DNA of 26,085 nucleotides. It comes from CAKZYD01 sp039814715. GTDB lineage: Bacteria > Pseudomonadota > Alphaproteobacteria > Sphingomonadales > CAKZYD01. The first letter of the stretch is position 1; each line of letters opens with the position of its first letter. Positions 8,152 through 16,799 of the stretch are shown piece after piece. The notes beneath the pieces are model-generated. The model was not told the origin of the DNA. It saw nothing but the letters and a program-made list of their open reading frames with translations, and made no database searches. The DNA is taken from assembly GCA_039814715.1 (NCBI GenBank), contig JBCCAR010000044.1, forward strand, positions 1-26,085, given 5' to 3'. Position numbers and translations under genes: made by a program.

Positions 8152-10596
8152 TTATTCGCGGTCAAACGCACGTTGCCAAAAGCTCTTACGGGCTGGACGT
8201 TTGGCCTTCACGTCTTCGGGCGTTACGGGCTCAGGCGTTGCCGTTTCTTCTGTAGCCTCCTCAGGCGATTTGGTTGCAACGCTTTTTGCTTCTAGAGGTT
8301 CGGGCTCAGCCTCTGGCGTTGGTTTTGCTTCGCTCTGCGCCTCCGCCTCTTGAGACGTGGGTGCCTCATCGGGCGTATCTTCTGCTTTAGGTGCGTCAGC
8401 GTCGCTGTCTTTTGCTTTGGCTTTACGGCGTACACGGCGACGTTTAGGCGGTTTTGCCGTGTCTGCGGCATCCTCTTGTACTGCCGCTGTATCAGCCGTC
8501 TTTTCGGCTACAGCGTCAGTTTCAGCGGTGTCAGCTGTGCCAGGTTTGTCGCCATTTTGCTCTTCAGTGTTTGTTTCAGGCGCTGCCCCCGCTTCCTTGT
8601 TTTTGCGTCCGCCGCGGCGTCCCCGTCGTTTGCGTTTGCGGCCAGCGCCATTCCCCTCTTCGCTGTCAGACTGCGCGCTGTCTTCGGGGTCTGCCGGTTG
8701 CTCGCTGGCGGTGTTTGCGTCGCTATCGCCATCGTATTGATCTGATTTATTGCGCCCGCGGCCACGGCGGCGGCGCTTGCGTTTGCCTCGTCCATCATCG
8801 CCTTTGTCGTCAGCAAAAGCGGACGCATCAACTGTGGCTGGCTCTGCTTTAAAGACGCGTTCTTCACCGTCTTCGGTGTACTCTATGCGCTCGAGGCCAT
8901 ATTCGTCTGTCCCCAACTTGCGATCACCAAGAACCTCAACGCGCAAGTCGTTGCGTGTTTCTAGGTCGATCAGCAGCTCGCGTTTTTCATTGAGGAGATA
9001 AAGTCCAACGTCTGGTGGCAGCGTAATGCGCAGCCGGCCGCCTGCTGCAGCCGTCACTTCCGCTTCAATCGCGCGCAGTGCTTGCAAGGAGGCAGACTGC
9101 ACATTGCGGACAATGCCTGTGCCATGACAATGCGGACAGGTCATGGTCGTAGCTTCGAGCATCCCTGGACGTAGCCGCTGGCGCGACATTTCTAACAGCC
9201 CAAATTGGCTGATGCGGCCAACTTGCACGCGCGCGCGGTCGTCCTTGAGCGAATCTTTCATGCGCCGCTCAACGGCCCGGTTGTTGCCGCGGTCTTCCAT
9301 ATCGATAAAGTCGATCACGATAAGTCCCGCCATGTCCCGGAGGCGGAGTTGACGGGCGAGTTCTTCTGCGGCCTCTAAATTTGTCCGCAGGGCTGTCTCT
9401 TCGATATTATGCTCTTTGGTGGATTTGCCGGAGTTCACGTCAATCGAGACGAGTGCCTCGGTCGGATTAATGACCAAATATCCACCTGATCGCAGCTGAA
9501 CCACAGGGCTCATAATCGATTGGAGTTGCGCATCGACCTGAGACGCTTGAAACAGCGGCGCTGGTTCCTTGTAATGCAGAACGCGGCGCGCGTGGCTCGG
9601 CATGAGCATCTTCATGAAGGATTTAGCGGTTTTATAGCCTTCTTCCCCATCGACAAGCACCTCTTCGATCTCGCGCGTATACAGATCGCGGATAGAGCGT
9701 TTGATGAGGTTACCTTCTTCATGGATGAGCGTTGGCGCAATTGAGCTGAGCGTTGCTTCGCGAATGCCTTCCCACAACCGTGTCAAATAATCGAAATCGC
9801 GTTTAATCTCGGTCTTAGTGCGTTTCATTCCAGCGGTGCGGATGATGCAGCCCATGGTGTCGGGCAGGTCTAAACTATCCATGACGGAGCGTAGACGCTT
9901 GCGGTCTGTCCCGTTGGATATTTTGCGTGAGATGCCGCCACCATGTGTGGAATTTGGCATCAGTACACAGTACCGGCCAGCAAGCGACAAGTAAGTTGTC
10001 GCGGCTGCGCCTTTGTTGCCGCGCTCTTCCTTGACAATTTGCACCAATAAAATTTGGCGCTTTTTGATCACTTCTTGGATTTTATAGCGTTTGCGCATGT
10101 TGCGGCGCTTGGAGCGGATTTTCTCCTGCGCTTCTTCAACTTCTGCTTCTTCCTCAGCGGCTTTTTTGCCAGCTGTGTCTGCTGTTTCAGCGGCGTCGTC
10201 GTCTTCATCGCTATCCACGTCCGCTTCAGCATCGCCGTCAGCGTCTTCGGAGGTGTCTTGCGGCGCTTCAGCGGTAGCCTCGTCGCCATCATCCTCGTCA
10301 TCCGTGTATTCATCGCGTTGCTGCGCCAGCAAGGCTTCACGATCTTCTGTCGGGATCTGATAATAGTCAGGATGAATTTCGCTGAAGGGAAGGAACCCAT
10401 GGCGGTTGCCGCCATAATCAACGAAGGCTGCCTGCAGCGACGGCTCGACTCGCGTCACTTTGGCAAGATAGATGTTGCCTTTTAGCTGCGCGCGCTCCGC
10501 GGACTCAAATTCAAAGTCTTCAACGCGTTTGCCATTCTGAACGACGACCCGTGTTTCTTCTGAGTGGCGGGCATCGATAAGCATTTTGATTGTCAT
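8152..10596 (-). CDS. rne: Ribonuclease E (RNase E/G family)
   Basis: This is the endonuclease that starts mRNA decay and scaffolds the degradosome. The product is 814 residues. The S1 domain (about residues 36-190) is interrupted by an acidic, Ala/Glu/Asp-rich insertion at about 95-160. The catalytic aspartates are D386 (IDVNSGKS) and D429 (VIDFIDMED), separated by 43 residues as in E. coli. The zinc link is C487/C490 in CPHC. From about residue 600 the protein is low complexity with three arginine-rich blocks (GKRKRRRRGRGR, RKRKRRGRRGGRK, KRRRVRRKAK), probable RNA-binding sites. It ends in SFWQRAFDRE, reminiscent of the C-terminal PNPase-binding tail of Caulobacter RNase E. ATG at 10596 has GGAG nearby; the frame continues upstream to 10632, but MTIKMLIDA is the usual start. 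Confidence 0.97.
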   Translation of the reverse strand: MTIKMLIDARHSEETRVVVQNGKRVEDFEFESAERAQLKGNIYLAKVTRVEPSLQAAFVDYGGNRHGFLPFSEIHPDYYQIPTEDREALLAQQRDEYTDDEDDGDEATAEAPQDTSEDADGDAEADVDSDEDDDAAETADTAGKKAAEEEAEVEEAQEKIRSKRRNMRKRYKIQEVIKKRQILLVQIVKEERGNKGAAATTYLSLAGRYCVLMPNSTHGGGISRKISNGTDRKRLRSVMDSLDLPDTMGCIIRTAGMKRTKTEIKRDFDYLTRLWEGIREATLSSIAPTLIHEEGNLIKRSIRDLYTREIEEVLVDGEEGYKTAKSFMKMLMPSHARRVLHYKEPAPLFQASQVDAQLQSIMSPVVQLRSGGYLVINPTEALVSIDVNSGKSTKEHNIEETALRTNLEAAEELARQLRLRDMAGLIVIDFIDMEDRGNNRAVERRMKDSLKDDRARVQVGRISQFGLLEMSRQRLRPGMLEATTMTCPHCHGTGIVRNVQSASLQALRAIEAEVTAAAGGRLRITLPPDVGLYLLNEKRELLIDLETRNDLRVEVLGDRKLGTDEYGLERIEYTEDGEERVFKAEPATVDASAFADDKGDDGRGKRKRRRRGRGRNKSDQYDGDSDANTASEQPADPEDSAQSDSEEGNGAGRKRKRRGRRGGRKNKEAGAAPETNTEEQNGDKPGTADTAETDAVAEKTADTAAVQEDAADTAKPPKRRRVRRKAKAKDSDADAPKAEDTPDEAPTSQEAEAQSEAKPTPEAEPEPLEAKSVATKSPEEATEETATPEPVTPEDVKAKRPARKSFWQRAFDRE

Positions 10597-10613
10597 AATT
10601 GATATCTCCAGAA

Positions 10614-10668
10614 CCGCGCCCTGCGGGTGCAAGCCTCAAAGCGATGAGAGGCTGCGCGCCCTGCGCGG
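10614..10668 (-). promoter_or_regulatory. Structured leader of rne mRNA (nested inverted repeats)
   Basis: Just upstream of the rne ribosome site, CCGCGC at 10614-10619 is complementary to GCGCGG at 10663-10668. Inside that pair, AGCCTC at 10632-10637 is complementary to GAGGCT at 10648-10653 with a 10-base loop. The two pairs nest into one long stem ending about 18 bases before the start codon. E. coli rne is autoregulated through leader hairpins bound by RNase E; a similar role here is inference. Confidence 0.5.
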
Positions 10669-10743
10669 GAATTAAAGGATGAAAAGGAAAAGCCAGTCTC
10701 AGCACGTTGCTCTGCAGCGGCCTTACAAGCTGGCGGGTAAAGG

Positions 10744-10764
10744 GCGCGGCGCTTAGCGCCGTGC
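10744..10764 (-). repeat. GC-rich hairpin in the rne upstream region
   Basis: CGGCGC at 10747-10752 and GCGCCG at 10756-10761 form a perfect six-base stem around TTA, extendable by two further pairs on each side past one mismatch. There is no T-tract, so it is not a classical terminator. It may be part of the same rne leader. Confidence 0.4.
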
Positions 10765-11140
10765 TGTCGTTAAAGCGCGTGAGACGCGCAGTAAGGGTTC
10801 CTGACCAAAAGATCAGAACAAGAAGGGTTGCAAAAATTGCGGCGAGTACGCCCAAAAATCTATCCAAACCAAGTGTGTGTCGACGCTGTGTCGACCTAAG
10901 GCAGGGCAGGGCAAATAGACTGGACAGTCAGATAACGGCCGCGCTTGTTACAAGCAGCCTCAAATGGCGCTATGCGCGCCTTGCACTCTTTCTATGGGTT
11001 GAAATACTGCGTTCAACAACGCGTAGGGCTTCCAATGTCTTGTCCAGGCCTTCATTTGCCAGCGCACCGCGCCTTAAATTTGCCTATAAATCAGTATCTT
11101 GCTGCCGTTATTTCGCGGCATGTTTTGAACGTTAAACAGA

Positions 11141-11168
11141 TTGACACAGGAAAACAACTGAAAATGAT
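11141..11168 (+). promoter_or_regulatory. Probable sigma-70-type promoter of amiC
   Basis: TTGACA at 11141-11146 matches the -35 consensus exactly. After a 16-base spacer, AATGAT at 11163-11168 matches four of six -10 positions. The site lies about 80 bases before the amiC start and points into the amiC-PBP1A-prfB series. Confidence 0.4.
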
Positions 11169-11249
11169 GTTTGCGTGTCTCGCTATGTGTTAACTACATT
11201 ATGTGTGTGATGTTTATTGAGACACTAAACTTTGGGTATTCACGCGAAG

Positions 11250-12482
11250 ATGAAATTGCTTAGGCAGCGGATTAGCGTTGTGATGTTTGGCAAATTTGCA
11301 GCCTTCATGGTCGTTTTGACGGTTTTGGTTGCTTGGTCAGCGGTCTCACAAGCGCAAAGCGTACGCATAGACAAAGCGCGTATTGGCGTTCAAAACAAAT
11401 CGACTTTGCGCTTCGTTTTAGAGAGTTCAGCGCGCTTAAAACCCACGGTGTCTTACTTGAAAGACCCCAACAGAATTGTGATTGATTTGCCGCCGGTCAC
11501 CTTCGCGCTGGGCCCTGGCATTACCGAAGGCACGCGTTTTATTGAAAGCTATCGCTATGGGGCTTTTTCTAATTCTGTGTCACGCCTTGTCATCGATTTG
11601 AAAAAGCCAGCACGGGTGAAGCGTGACTTTTCGATCAAGCCAAGCAAAAAGAACCCTGCGCATCGTTATGTATTCGATATTGCGCTGACGTCGGACGCGC
11701 GCTTTGCGAAGGAAGTGGCGCGTACTGCGCAACAATTGGCTGATCCAAACAGGAACTCCGTGGAGCCTGTGCTCAGCGCTGCCGCTCGCAACGGCGATAA
11801 ACCAGTCATCGCCATAGATGCAGGGCATGGCGGCAATGACCCAGGCACAATGGGCGTGAATGGGAAGGCAGAGAAGAAAATCGCCTTGTCGGTCGCGCGG
11901 CAACTCTATGCGTCGCTCAAAGCAACGGGGCAGTTTACGCCAATCATGACCAGAAACCGCGATATCTATGTGGATTTGCGGCGCCGCGTAGAGATCGCCC
12001 GCACTAATGAAGCCGATTTGATGCTCTCCTTGCATGCAGATTCCATTGGCAACAAGACCTTAAAAGGCGGGACGATCTACACTCTGTCAGAAAAGGCATC
12101 AGATGAAGAAGCGGCGACCTTAGCCGCTAAGGAAAACAAAGCCGATATTATCGCCGGTATTGATCTGGACATGGAAAATCCGTTTGTGCGCGATATTCTG
12201 ATCACGTTGGCGCAGCGCGAAAGTAAGAACTTTTCTGTGAAATTCGCAAACGTTCTGATTGATGAGATGGGCGGGCGCCGTCTCATTCCAAAACGGCCGC
12301 ATCGTTATGCTGGATTTGTCGTGCTCAAAGCGCCCGATGTACCATCGGTGTTGGTGGAAATGGGATATCTATCAAACGCCCAGGACGCCGCGCGGCTGTC
12401 TAGCAAGCAAGGGCAGGCAGACATAGTGCGCGCCCTGACGGAAGCCATCGAAACTTATTTTGCCCAGCTGGACATCAATTGA
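11250..12482 (+). CDS. amiC: N-acetylmuramoyl-L-alanine amidase with AMIN domain (AmiC type)
   Basis: The enzyme cleaves the amide bond between MurNAc and the stem peptide to split septal peptidoglycan. The 410-residue precursor has a Sec signal (AAFMVVLTVLVAWSAVSQAQS) and an AMIN domain at about residues 38-146, which targets the septum. An amidase_3 catalytic domain follows from about 185. Zinc-site residues are visible: His in DAGHGG (about 193), Glu in GKAEKKIAL (208), His in SLHADS (262) and Glu in LVEMGYLSN (370). The segment KASDEEAATLAAKENKADII and what follows is the helical insertion that blocks the active site in AmiA/B/C enzymes until a LytM-domain activator acts. ATG at 11250 is preferred; an in-frame TTG at 11232 is possible. 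PBP1A follows on the same strand. Confidence 0.94.
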   Translation: MKLLRQRISVVMFGKFAAFMVVLTVLVAWSAVSQAQSVRIDKARIGVQNKSTLRFVLESSARLKPTVSYLKDPNRIVIDLPPVTFALGPGITEGTRFIESYRYGAFSNSVSRLVIDLKKPARVKRDFSIKPSKKNPAHRYVFDIALTSDARFAKEVARTAQQLADPNRNSVEPVLSAAARNGDKPVIAIDAGHGGNDPGTMGVNGKAEKKIALSVARQLYASLKATGQFTPIMTRNRDIYVDLRRRVEIARTNEADLMLSLHADSIGNKTLKGGTIYTLSEKASDEEAATLAAKENKADIIAGIDLDMENPFVRDILITLAQRESKNFSVKFANVLIDEMGGRRLIPKRPHRYAGFVVLKAPDVPSVLVEMGYLSNAQDAARLSSKQGQADIVRALTEAIETYFAQLDIN

Positions 12483-12598
12483 TACGCATTGAAACGCAAC
12501 TTTAGGCAATCTGCGCTAGTGTTTCATCCATGGATGACCTACAGCACCATGCGCCTGGCCGAGTAAGCAATAGAAACTAAAAACAACGCCTTAAGCTT

Positions 12599-15037
12599 AT
12601 GTTTGCAAATCGACCTTTGCTGAAATGGAGCCTCATCGCCTTTGTGGTTTTGGGTGTGCTTGGCGTGTTGGCGTTGACTGGCTTGCTGCTTTGGGCCTTC
12701 TATCACTATGGCCGAGACCTGCCAGACGCTGCCGTTTTGGCCAGATATGAGCCGCCGGTGGCGACCCATGTCCATGCAGGCGATGGTCGGTTTTTAGTCC
12801 GCTTTGCGCGTGAGCAGCGCTCTTTCGTGCCCATCCAATCCATTCCCAAGCAGGTGCAGCAGGCGTTTGTGTCTGCAGAAGATAAGAATTTCTATAATCA
12901 TCCCGGCGTCGATCTACGCGGTATCGCGCGGGCATCGATCGCAAATATCGGGCATGTTATCAACGGCCGCCGCCTGGAAGGGGCATCCACGATCACCCAG
13001 CAAGTGGCTGGTAATATTCTGCTGACCCGAGATGTGAGCTTTGAGCGTAAAATACGCGAGCAAATCTTGTCCGTGCGGATGACCCGCGCGCTCAGCAAAG
13101 ATCGGGTGCTCGAACTCTATTTGAACGAGATTTACCTGGGCCAACGCGCGTACGGCGTTGCCGCGGCAGCGCTGGCGTACTTCAATAAATCGCTCAATGA
13201 GCTGTCCTTGCCAGAGGTCGCTTATTTGGCGGCGATCCCTAAGGGGCCCAATAACTACCACCCCATCCGCAACAAACAAAAAGCGACGGATAGGCGAAAC
13301 TACGTGATCGGGCGGATGCGCGACGATGGGCATATCACGGCGCAAGAGGCAGACCAGGCCATCAAAACGGAGCTGATTGCCGATTTAGGCAACGAGGCGG
13401 AGGTCTTTAACGCAGATTATTTCGTTGAAGATGTTCGCAAAGAGCTCGTGGACCGGTTTGGTGAAAGCGCGCTTTATGGCGGCGGGCTGTATGTAAAAAC
13501 GTCGCTTGCGCCACGTCTGCAAAGCGTCGCGGAAAAGGCGATGCGCGATGCGCTCATCGGCTATGATCGCCGTCACGGCTACCGCGGGCCGTTTACGCGC
13601 GTAAAGAAGCGCATTGGCAGTGACGCAGATTGGGCAGAGCTCCTGCAGCGTTTCGTCCAGGATTTTGGTGTGCCCAGTTGGCAAGTTGCTGCGGTCGAGA
13701 GCGTTGATGGGGAAACGGCGCGGCTTGTGCTCGCTGATGGTTCCATTGGCACTTTGACCTTTGAAGACGCCAAGTGGGCCAGGCCTTGGTTGCCTAAGCA
13801 AGATGTAGGCCCGGCGCCCCAAACCATTACCGATGTGGTTGCTGCCGGCCATGTTCTGGTGGTTTCGCCTGGCGAGGCGTTAGGGACGTTCAAGCTAGAA
13901 CAAGTGCCCGACGTACAAGGCGGCCTCGTTGCGATGGATCCGCACACCGGGCGTGTATTGGCGATGGTGGGCGGCTTCAACTTTGAACAAAGCGAATTTA
14001 ACCGCGCCACCCAAGCGAAACGACAAACGGGTTCTGCCTTTAAACCCTTCGTCTATACCGCGGCCTTAGAGCGTGGATACACACCGTCTTCGATTATCCT
14101 CGATGCGCCCTTGGCGATTGACCAAGGCGGCCGGCAAGGCATTTGGCGTCCGCGCAATTCGTCGCGTAAGTTCTATGGGCCAAGCACCCTCCGCCTTGGG
14201 CTGGAATACTCGCGAAACCTAATGACCGTTCGCTTGGCCCAAGAAATTGGCATGGACACAGTGACAGATATTGGCCGCCGTTTTGATATTGGCGATTATG
14301 CCGAAACGCTGGCTTATTCTTTAGGCGCAGGCGAAACCACGCTGCTGCAATTGACCAGCGCTTACGGCGAACTGGTGAATGGGGGTAAAAATATCACGCC
14401 GTCGTTAATTGACCGCGTGCAAGATCGCTACGGAAAGACCATCTACCGGGCTGACACGCGGCCTTGTAATGGGTGTAATGCAAGCGAGTGGTCTGGGCAG
14501 ATAAAGCCCGTCATCGAAGACACCCGCGAGCAACTCGTTGATCCGCGCATCGCCTATCAGGTCGTCCATATGCTGACCGGCGTGGTGGAGCGGGGAACAG
14601 CGCGCCGTCAGATGCAAAAGATTGGTCAAACCACTGCTGGTAAAACAGGCACGACAAATGGCCCGAATGACCTCTGGTTCTTAGGCTTTTCGCCGGATCT
14701 GGCGGTTGGTGTGTACATTGGCTTTGACCAACCACGCACGTTGGGCCCGCGCGAATATGGCAATACAGGCGCGACACCTGCCTTTGCTGATTTCATGGCT
14801 GGCGCTTTAGAAGGTATGCCAGATATTCCTTTCCGCACCCCGCCTGGCATCCGCTTTATTGAAGTGGACTTTACGACCGGTTTGCCGGGCGAAGGGGATG
14901 GCGGATTGCGCATTATGGAAGCCTTCATTCCTGGGACAGAGCCTGCGCCTGACACCATGGCGACAGGCTTTGGCGGCTTTGCCAATGGCGGCGGCGGTGC
15001 AGGGTCTCTTGCCACCGAAACCGGCGGCATCTATTAA
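12599..15037 (+). CDS. mrcA: Penicillin-binding protein 1A (class A, bifunctional glycosyltransferase/transpeptidase)
   Basis: The 812-residue inner-membrane protein polymerises and cross-links peptidoglycan. An N-terminal membrane anchor (LIAFVVLGVLGVLALTGLLL) is followed by a GT51 domain. That domain has the catalytic E94 in EDKNFYNHPG, then GASTITQQVAGNILL and RKIREQILSVRMTRAL. The transpeptidase domain has S479-x-x-K482 in RQTGSAFKPF, S538-R-N540 and K682-T-G684. An OB-like insertion lies between them, roughly residues 335-430. The C terminus is rich in glycine. An in-frame TAA at 12578 rules out a longer start. No strong ribosome site is visible before the ATG. The gene sits between amiC and prfB, a common alphaproteobacterial order. 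Confidence 0.96.
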   Translation: MFANRPLLKWSLIAFVVLGVLGVLALTGLLLWAFYHYGRDLPDAAVLARYEPPVATHVHAGDGRFLVRFAREQRSFVPIQSIPKQVQQAFVSAEDKNFYNHPGVDLRGIARASIANIGHVINGRRLEGASTITQQVAGNILLTRDVSFERKIREQILSVRMTRALSKDRVLELYLNEIYLGQRAYGVAAAALAYFNKSLNELSLPEVAYLAAIPKGPNNYHPIRNKQKATDRRNYVIGRMRDDGHITAQEADQAIKTELIADLGNEAEVFNADYFVEDVRKELVDRFGESALYGGGLYVKTSLAPRLQSVAEKAMRDALIGYDRRHGYRGPFTRVKKRIGSDADWAELLQRFVQDFGVPSWQVAAVESVDGETARLVLADGSIGTLTFEDAKWARPWLPKQDVGPAPQTITDVVAAGHVLVVSPGEALGTFKLEQVPDVQGGLVAMDPHTGRVLAMVGGFNFEQSEFNRATQAKRQTGSAFKPFVYTAALERGYTPSSIILDAPLAIDQGGRQGIWRPRNSSRKFYGPSTLRLGLEYSRNLMTVRLAQEIGMDTVTDIGRRFDIGDYAETLAYSLGAGETTLLQLTSAYGELVNGGKNITPSLIDRVQDRYGKTIYRADTRPCNGCNASEWSGQIKPVIEDTREQLVDPRIAYQVVHMLTGVVERGTARRQMQKIGQTTAGKTGTTNGPNDLWFLGFSPDLAVGVYIGFDQPRTLGPREYGNTGATPAFADFMAGALEGMPDIPFRTPPGIRFIEVDFTTGLPGEGDGGLRIMEAFIPGTEPAPDTMATGFGGFANGGGGAGSLATETGGIY

Positions 15038-15062
15038 GCACGTCATAGACACGTATCCGATT

Positions 15063-15068
15063 GGGAGG
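15063..15068 (+). promoter_or_regulatory. Shine-Dalgarno site of prfB
   Basis: GGGAGG lies seven bases before ATG 15076. It identifies the true start of prfB, which is in a different frame from most of the gene. Confidence 0.75.
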
Positions 15069-15075
15069 CCTGCGC

Positions 15076-16204
15076 ATGCGCGCTGAAATTCAGGCATTAC
15101 ATGACCAAATCAAGCAGTCACTGGCGCTGCTGAGGAGGTATCTTTGACTGGGATATCGCCGTCGACCGCTTAGATGAGCTTAACGCCCTTGCCGAAGACC
15201 CTGAGCTTTGGAATGATCCGCAAAAGGCGCAGGGACTTATGCGTGAACGCACGCGCCTTGATGATGCCATTTCCGGCTGGCGCAGCATTAAAACCGATCT
15301 AGACGACTTGCTTGAGATGGCTGAAATGGCCGAAACGGAAGGCGATGATAGTCTTCTTGATGAGGTTGAGGCCACACTCAAACGCCTCGCAAAAGCAGCA
15401 AAGGACAAGGAAGTCAGCGCATTGCTATCAGGCGAGGCGGATGGCAACGATTGCTACATCGAAATTCATGCCGGCGCTGGCGGGACGGAAAGCCAAGACT
15501 GGGCCGACATGCTACTGCGCATGTATCGCCGCTGGGCAGAGGGGCGCGGCCATAAAGTCGAGCTCGTTCAATATACTGCGGGCGAAGAAGCAGGCATTAA
15601 ATCCGCTACGCTCGTCGCGAAAGGCGATACGGCCTATGGCTGGGCTAAGACTGAAAGCGGTGTGCACCGCCTGGTGCGCATCTCGCCCTTTGACTCAAAT
15701 GCGCGGCGCCATACGAGCTTTGCCAGTGTCTGGGTGTATCCTGTGATCGATGACAGCTTTGAGGTCGACATTAACGAAAAAGACCTGCGCATTGACACCT
15801 ACAGGTCATCAGGCGCAGGCGGGCAGCATGTGAATACGACGGATAGTGCCGTACGCATTACGCACATTCCTACAAATATTGTGGTGCAATGCCAATCAGA
15901 GCGCTCTCAACATAAAAACCGGGCCTCGGCGATGAGTATGCTGAAAGCACGGTTGTATGAGAAAGAGCTGCAAGAACGTGAAGATGCCGCCAGTGCTGTC
16001 AATGAAGCCAAGAGTGATATTGGCTGGGGCCATCAAATCCGCTCTTATGTCCTTCAACCATATCAGATGGTGAAAGATCTGCGCACAGGCGTTGAAAGTA
16101 CGCAGCCACAGAATGTGCTCGATGGGGGTCTTGACGCCTTTATGGCCGCTGCTCTTGCTTCTCGCATCTCCGGCGAAACAGAAAGCGTTGACGATCTGGA
16201 CTAG
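15076..16204 (+). CDS. prfB: Peptide chain release factor 2 (RF2), expressed by programmed +1 frameshift
   Basis: RF2 reads UAA and UGA stop codons and triggers peptide release. Translation starts at ATG 15076 and reads 23 codons to CTT 15142-15144, where it meets an in-frame TGA (15145-15147). Slipping forward one base lets GAC at 15146 be read, and the frame stays open to TAG 16202-16204. The product is about 375 residues, normal for RF2, and the junction reads RRYLDWD, close to E. coli RGYLDYD. The decoding motif SPF occurs in RISPFDSN and the catalytic GGQ in SSGAGGQHVNTTDSAVR. A caller that ignores the frameshift would start at 15239 and lose 76 residues. The 3' end overlaps the lipoprotein gene. 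Confidence 0.96.
15133..15148 (+). promoter_or_regulatory. Programmed +1 frameshift signal in prfB
   Basis: AGGAGG TAT CTT TGA C contains every known part of the RF2 autoregulatory site: an internal Shine-Dalgarno three bases before the slippery CTT, an in-frame UGA read by RF2 itself, and a C after the stop that weakens termination. E. coli has AGGGGG in the first position; here the Shine-Dalgarno is the full AGGAGG. Low RF2 favours slipping and thus more RF2. Confidence 0.95.
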
Positions 16205-16715
16205 GGCGACAGCCGTACTCTTGGTCATGCTTGTGCAGACCGGGTGTGCTGGCCCGCTTTACCGGGAAGAATTCAATCTTAGCGCACCCTTTGAGGCCTA
16301 TTCTCACTACACCGCGTTGCCGCAGCATCCGTTTGATAAGGGTCCTATTGATCAGGGACTTGTGGACGCTCTACAGGGCTACCTTGCTGGCTCTGAGTTG
16401 GAGCCTGCTTCGCAAGCAGTACCGCTATCACGCCATCTCGTGTTTGTTTTAAATTTTGATGTAGAGGCTGGGCGGAGGCGCATTTTGGCATTGGCTGCAA
16501 ACAATGTGCGGTCTTGGACGTTCCAGCTGCGCAAAGACGCTGATGCAGCGCAGCTGGTTGCAATTGAGGTCTACGAGCGTCAATCCGCGAATTTGATTTA
16601 TAGGGCTGAAGCTGCGCGCGGCGATAGCGATGCAGAAACGATTGCGCAGCTTCTTTCGAAGTTTCCGCCCTCTACTGTGCGCACACGCGGGCTGCGTGAC
16701 GCGCTTGAAGGCTAG
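16188..16715 (+). CDS. Small lipoprotein of unknown function
   Basis: From the TTG at 16188 the product (about 175 residues) begins with a clean lipoprotein signal: TIWTRATAVLLVMLVQTGC, with the lipobox VQTGC placing the lipidated cysteine at residue 20. The mature part starts AGPLYREEF and has the stretch FEAYSHYTALP, then DQGLVDALQGYL. This is loosely like DUF4136-type lipoproteins, but I do not regard the family as established. The start overlaps the last 17 bases of prfB, implying coupled translation. The frame is open further upstream inside prfB (ATG 16092), but that would bury the signal peptide, so TTG is preferred. The residue after the Cys is Ala, which would normally favour outer-membrane sorting in E. 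coli. Confidence 0.75.
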   Translation: MTIWTRATAVLLVMLVQTGCAGPLYREEFNLSAPFEAYSHYTALPQHPFDKGPIDQGLVDALQGYLAGSELEPASQAVPLSRHLVFVLNFDVEAGRRRILALAANNVRSWTFQLRKDADAAQLVAIEVYERQSANLIYRAEAARGDSDAETIAQLLSKFPPSTVRTRGLRDALEG

Positions 16716-16799
16716 CAACGGCTAGGCGTGATAGGATAGGCAAGCGGCGGCTGGCCGGTTATGGTGACGACTGGTCAATCAAAACAGAGGCGCAAAAGC

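Larger units (their letters stand above)
10597..11249. other. 653-bp intergenic region between divergent rne and amiC
   Basis: No convincing protein gene fills this gap. On the rne side it holds inverted repeats that would fold in the rne mRNA leader, described separately. On the amiC side there is a promoter-like pair of hexamers. The middle, about 10870-11100, shows nothing I can assign; the short frames there lack ribosome sites and recognisable sequence. A small RNA could be present but cannot be supported by eye. Confidence 0.7.

Noticed and set aside
8350..8745. Overlapping plus-strand reading frames opposite the 3' part of rne
   Set aside because: They arise from the repetitive, Ala/Glu/Arg-rich coding sequence of rne, have odd composition and no recognisable domains.
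10929..10953. An rne promoter read as TTGTAA...TATCTG on the minus strand
   Set aside because: The spacer is only 13 bases, too short for a standard promoter.
10707..11193. Plus-strand frames in the rne-amiC gap
   Set aside because: No ribosome sites, no domain-like sequence and unusual composition; they are likely chance frames.
15239..16204. prfB starting at ATG 15239 as a shortened RF2
   Set aside because: The upstream ribosome site, the first 23 codons and the complete frameshift cassette show that the gene starts at 15076.
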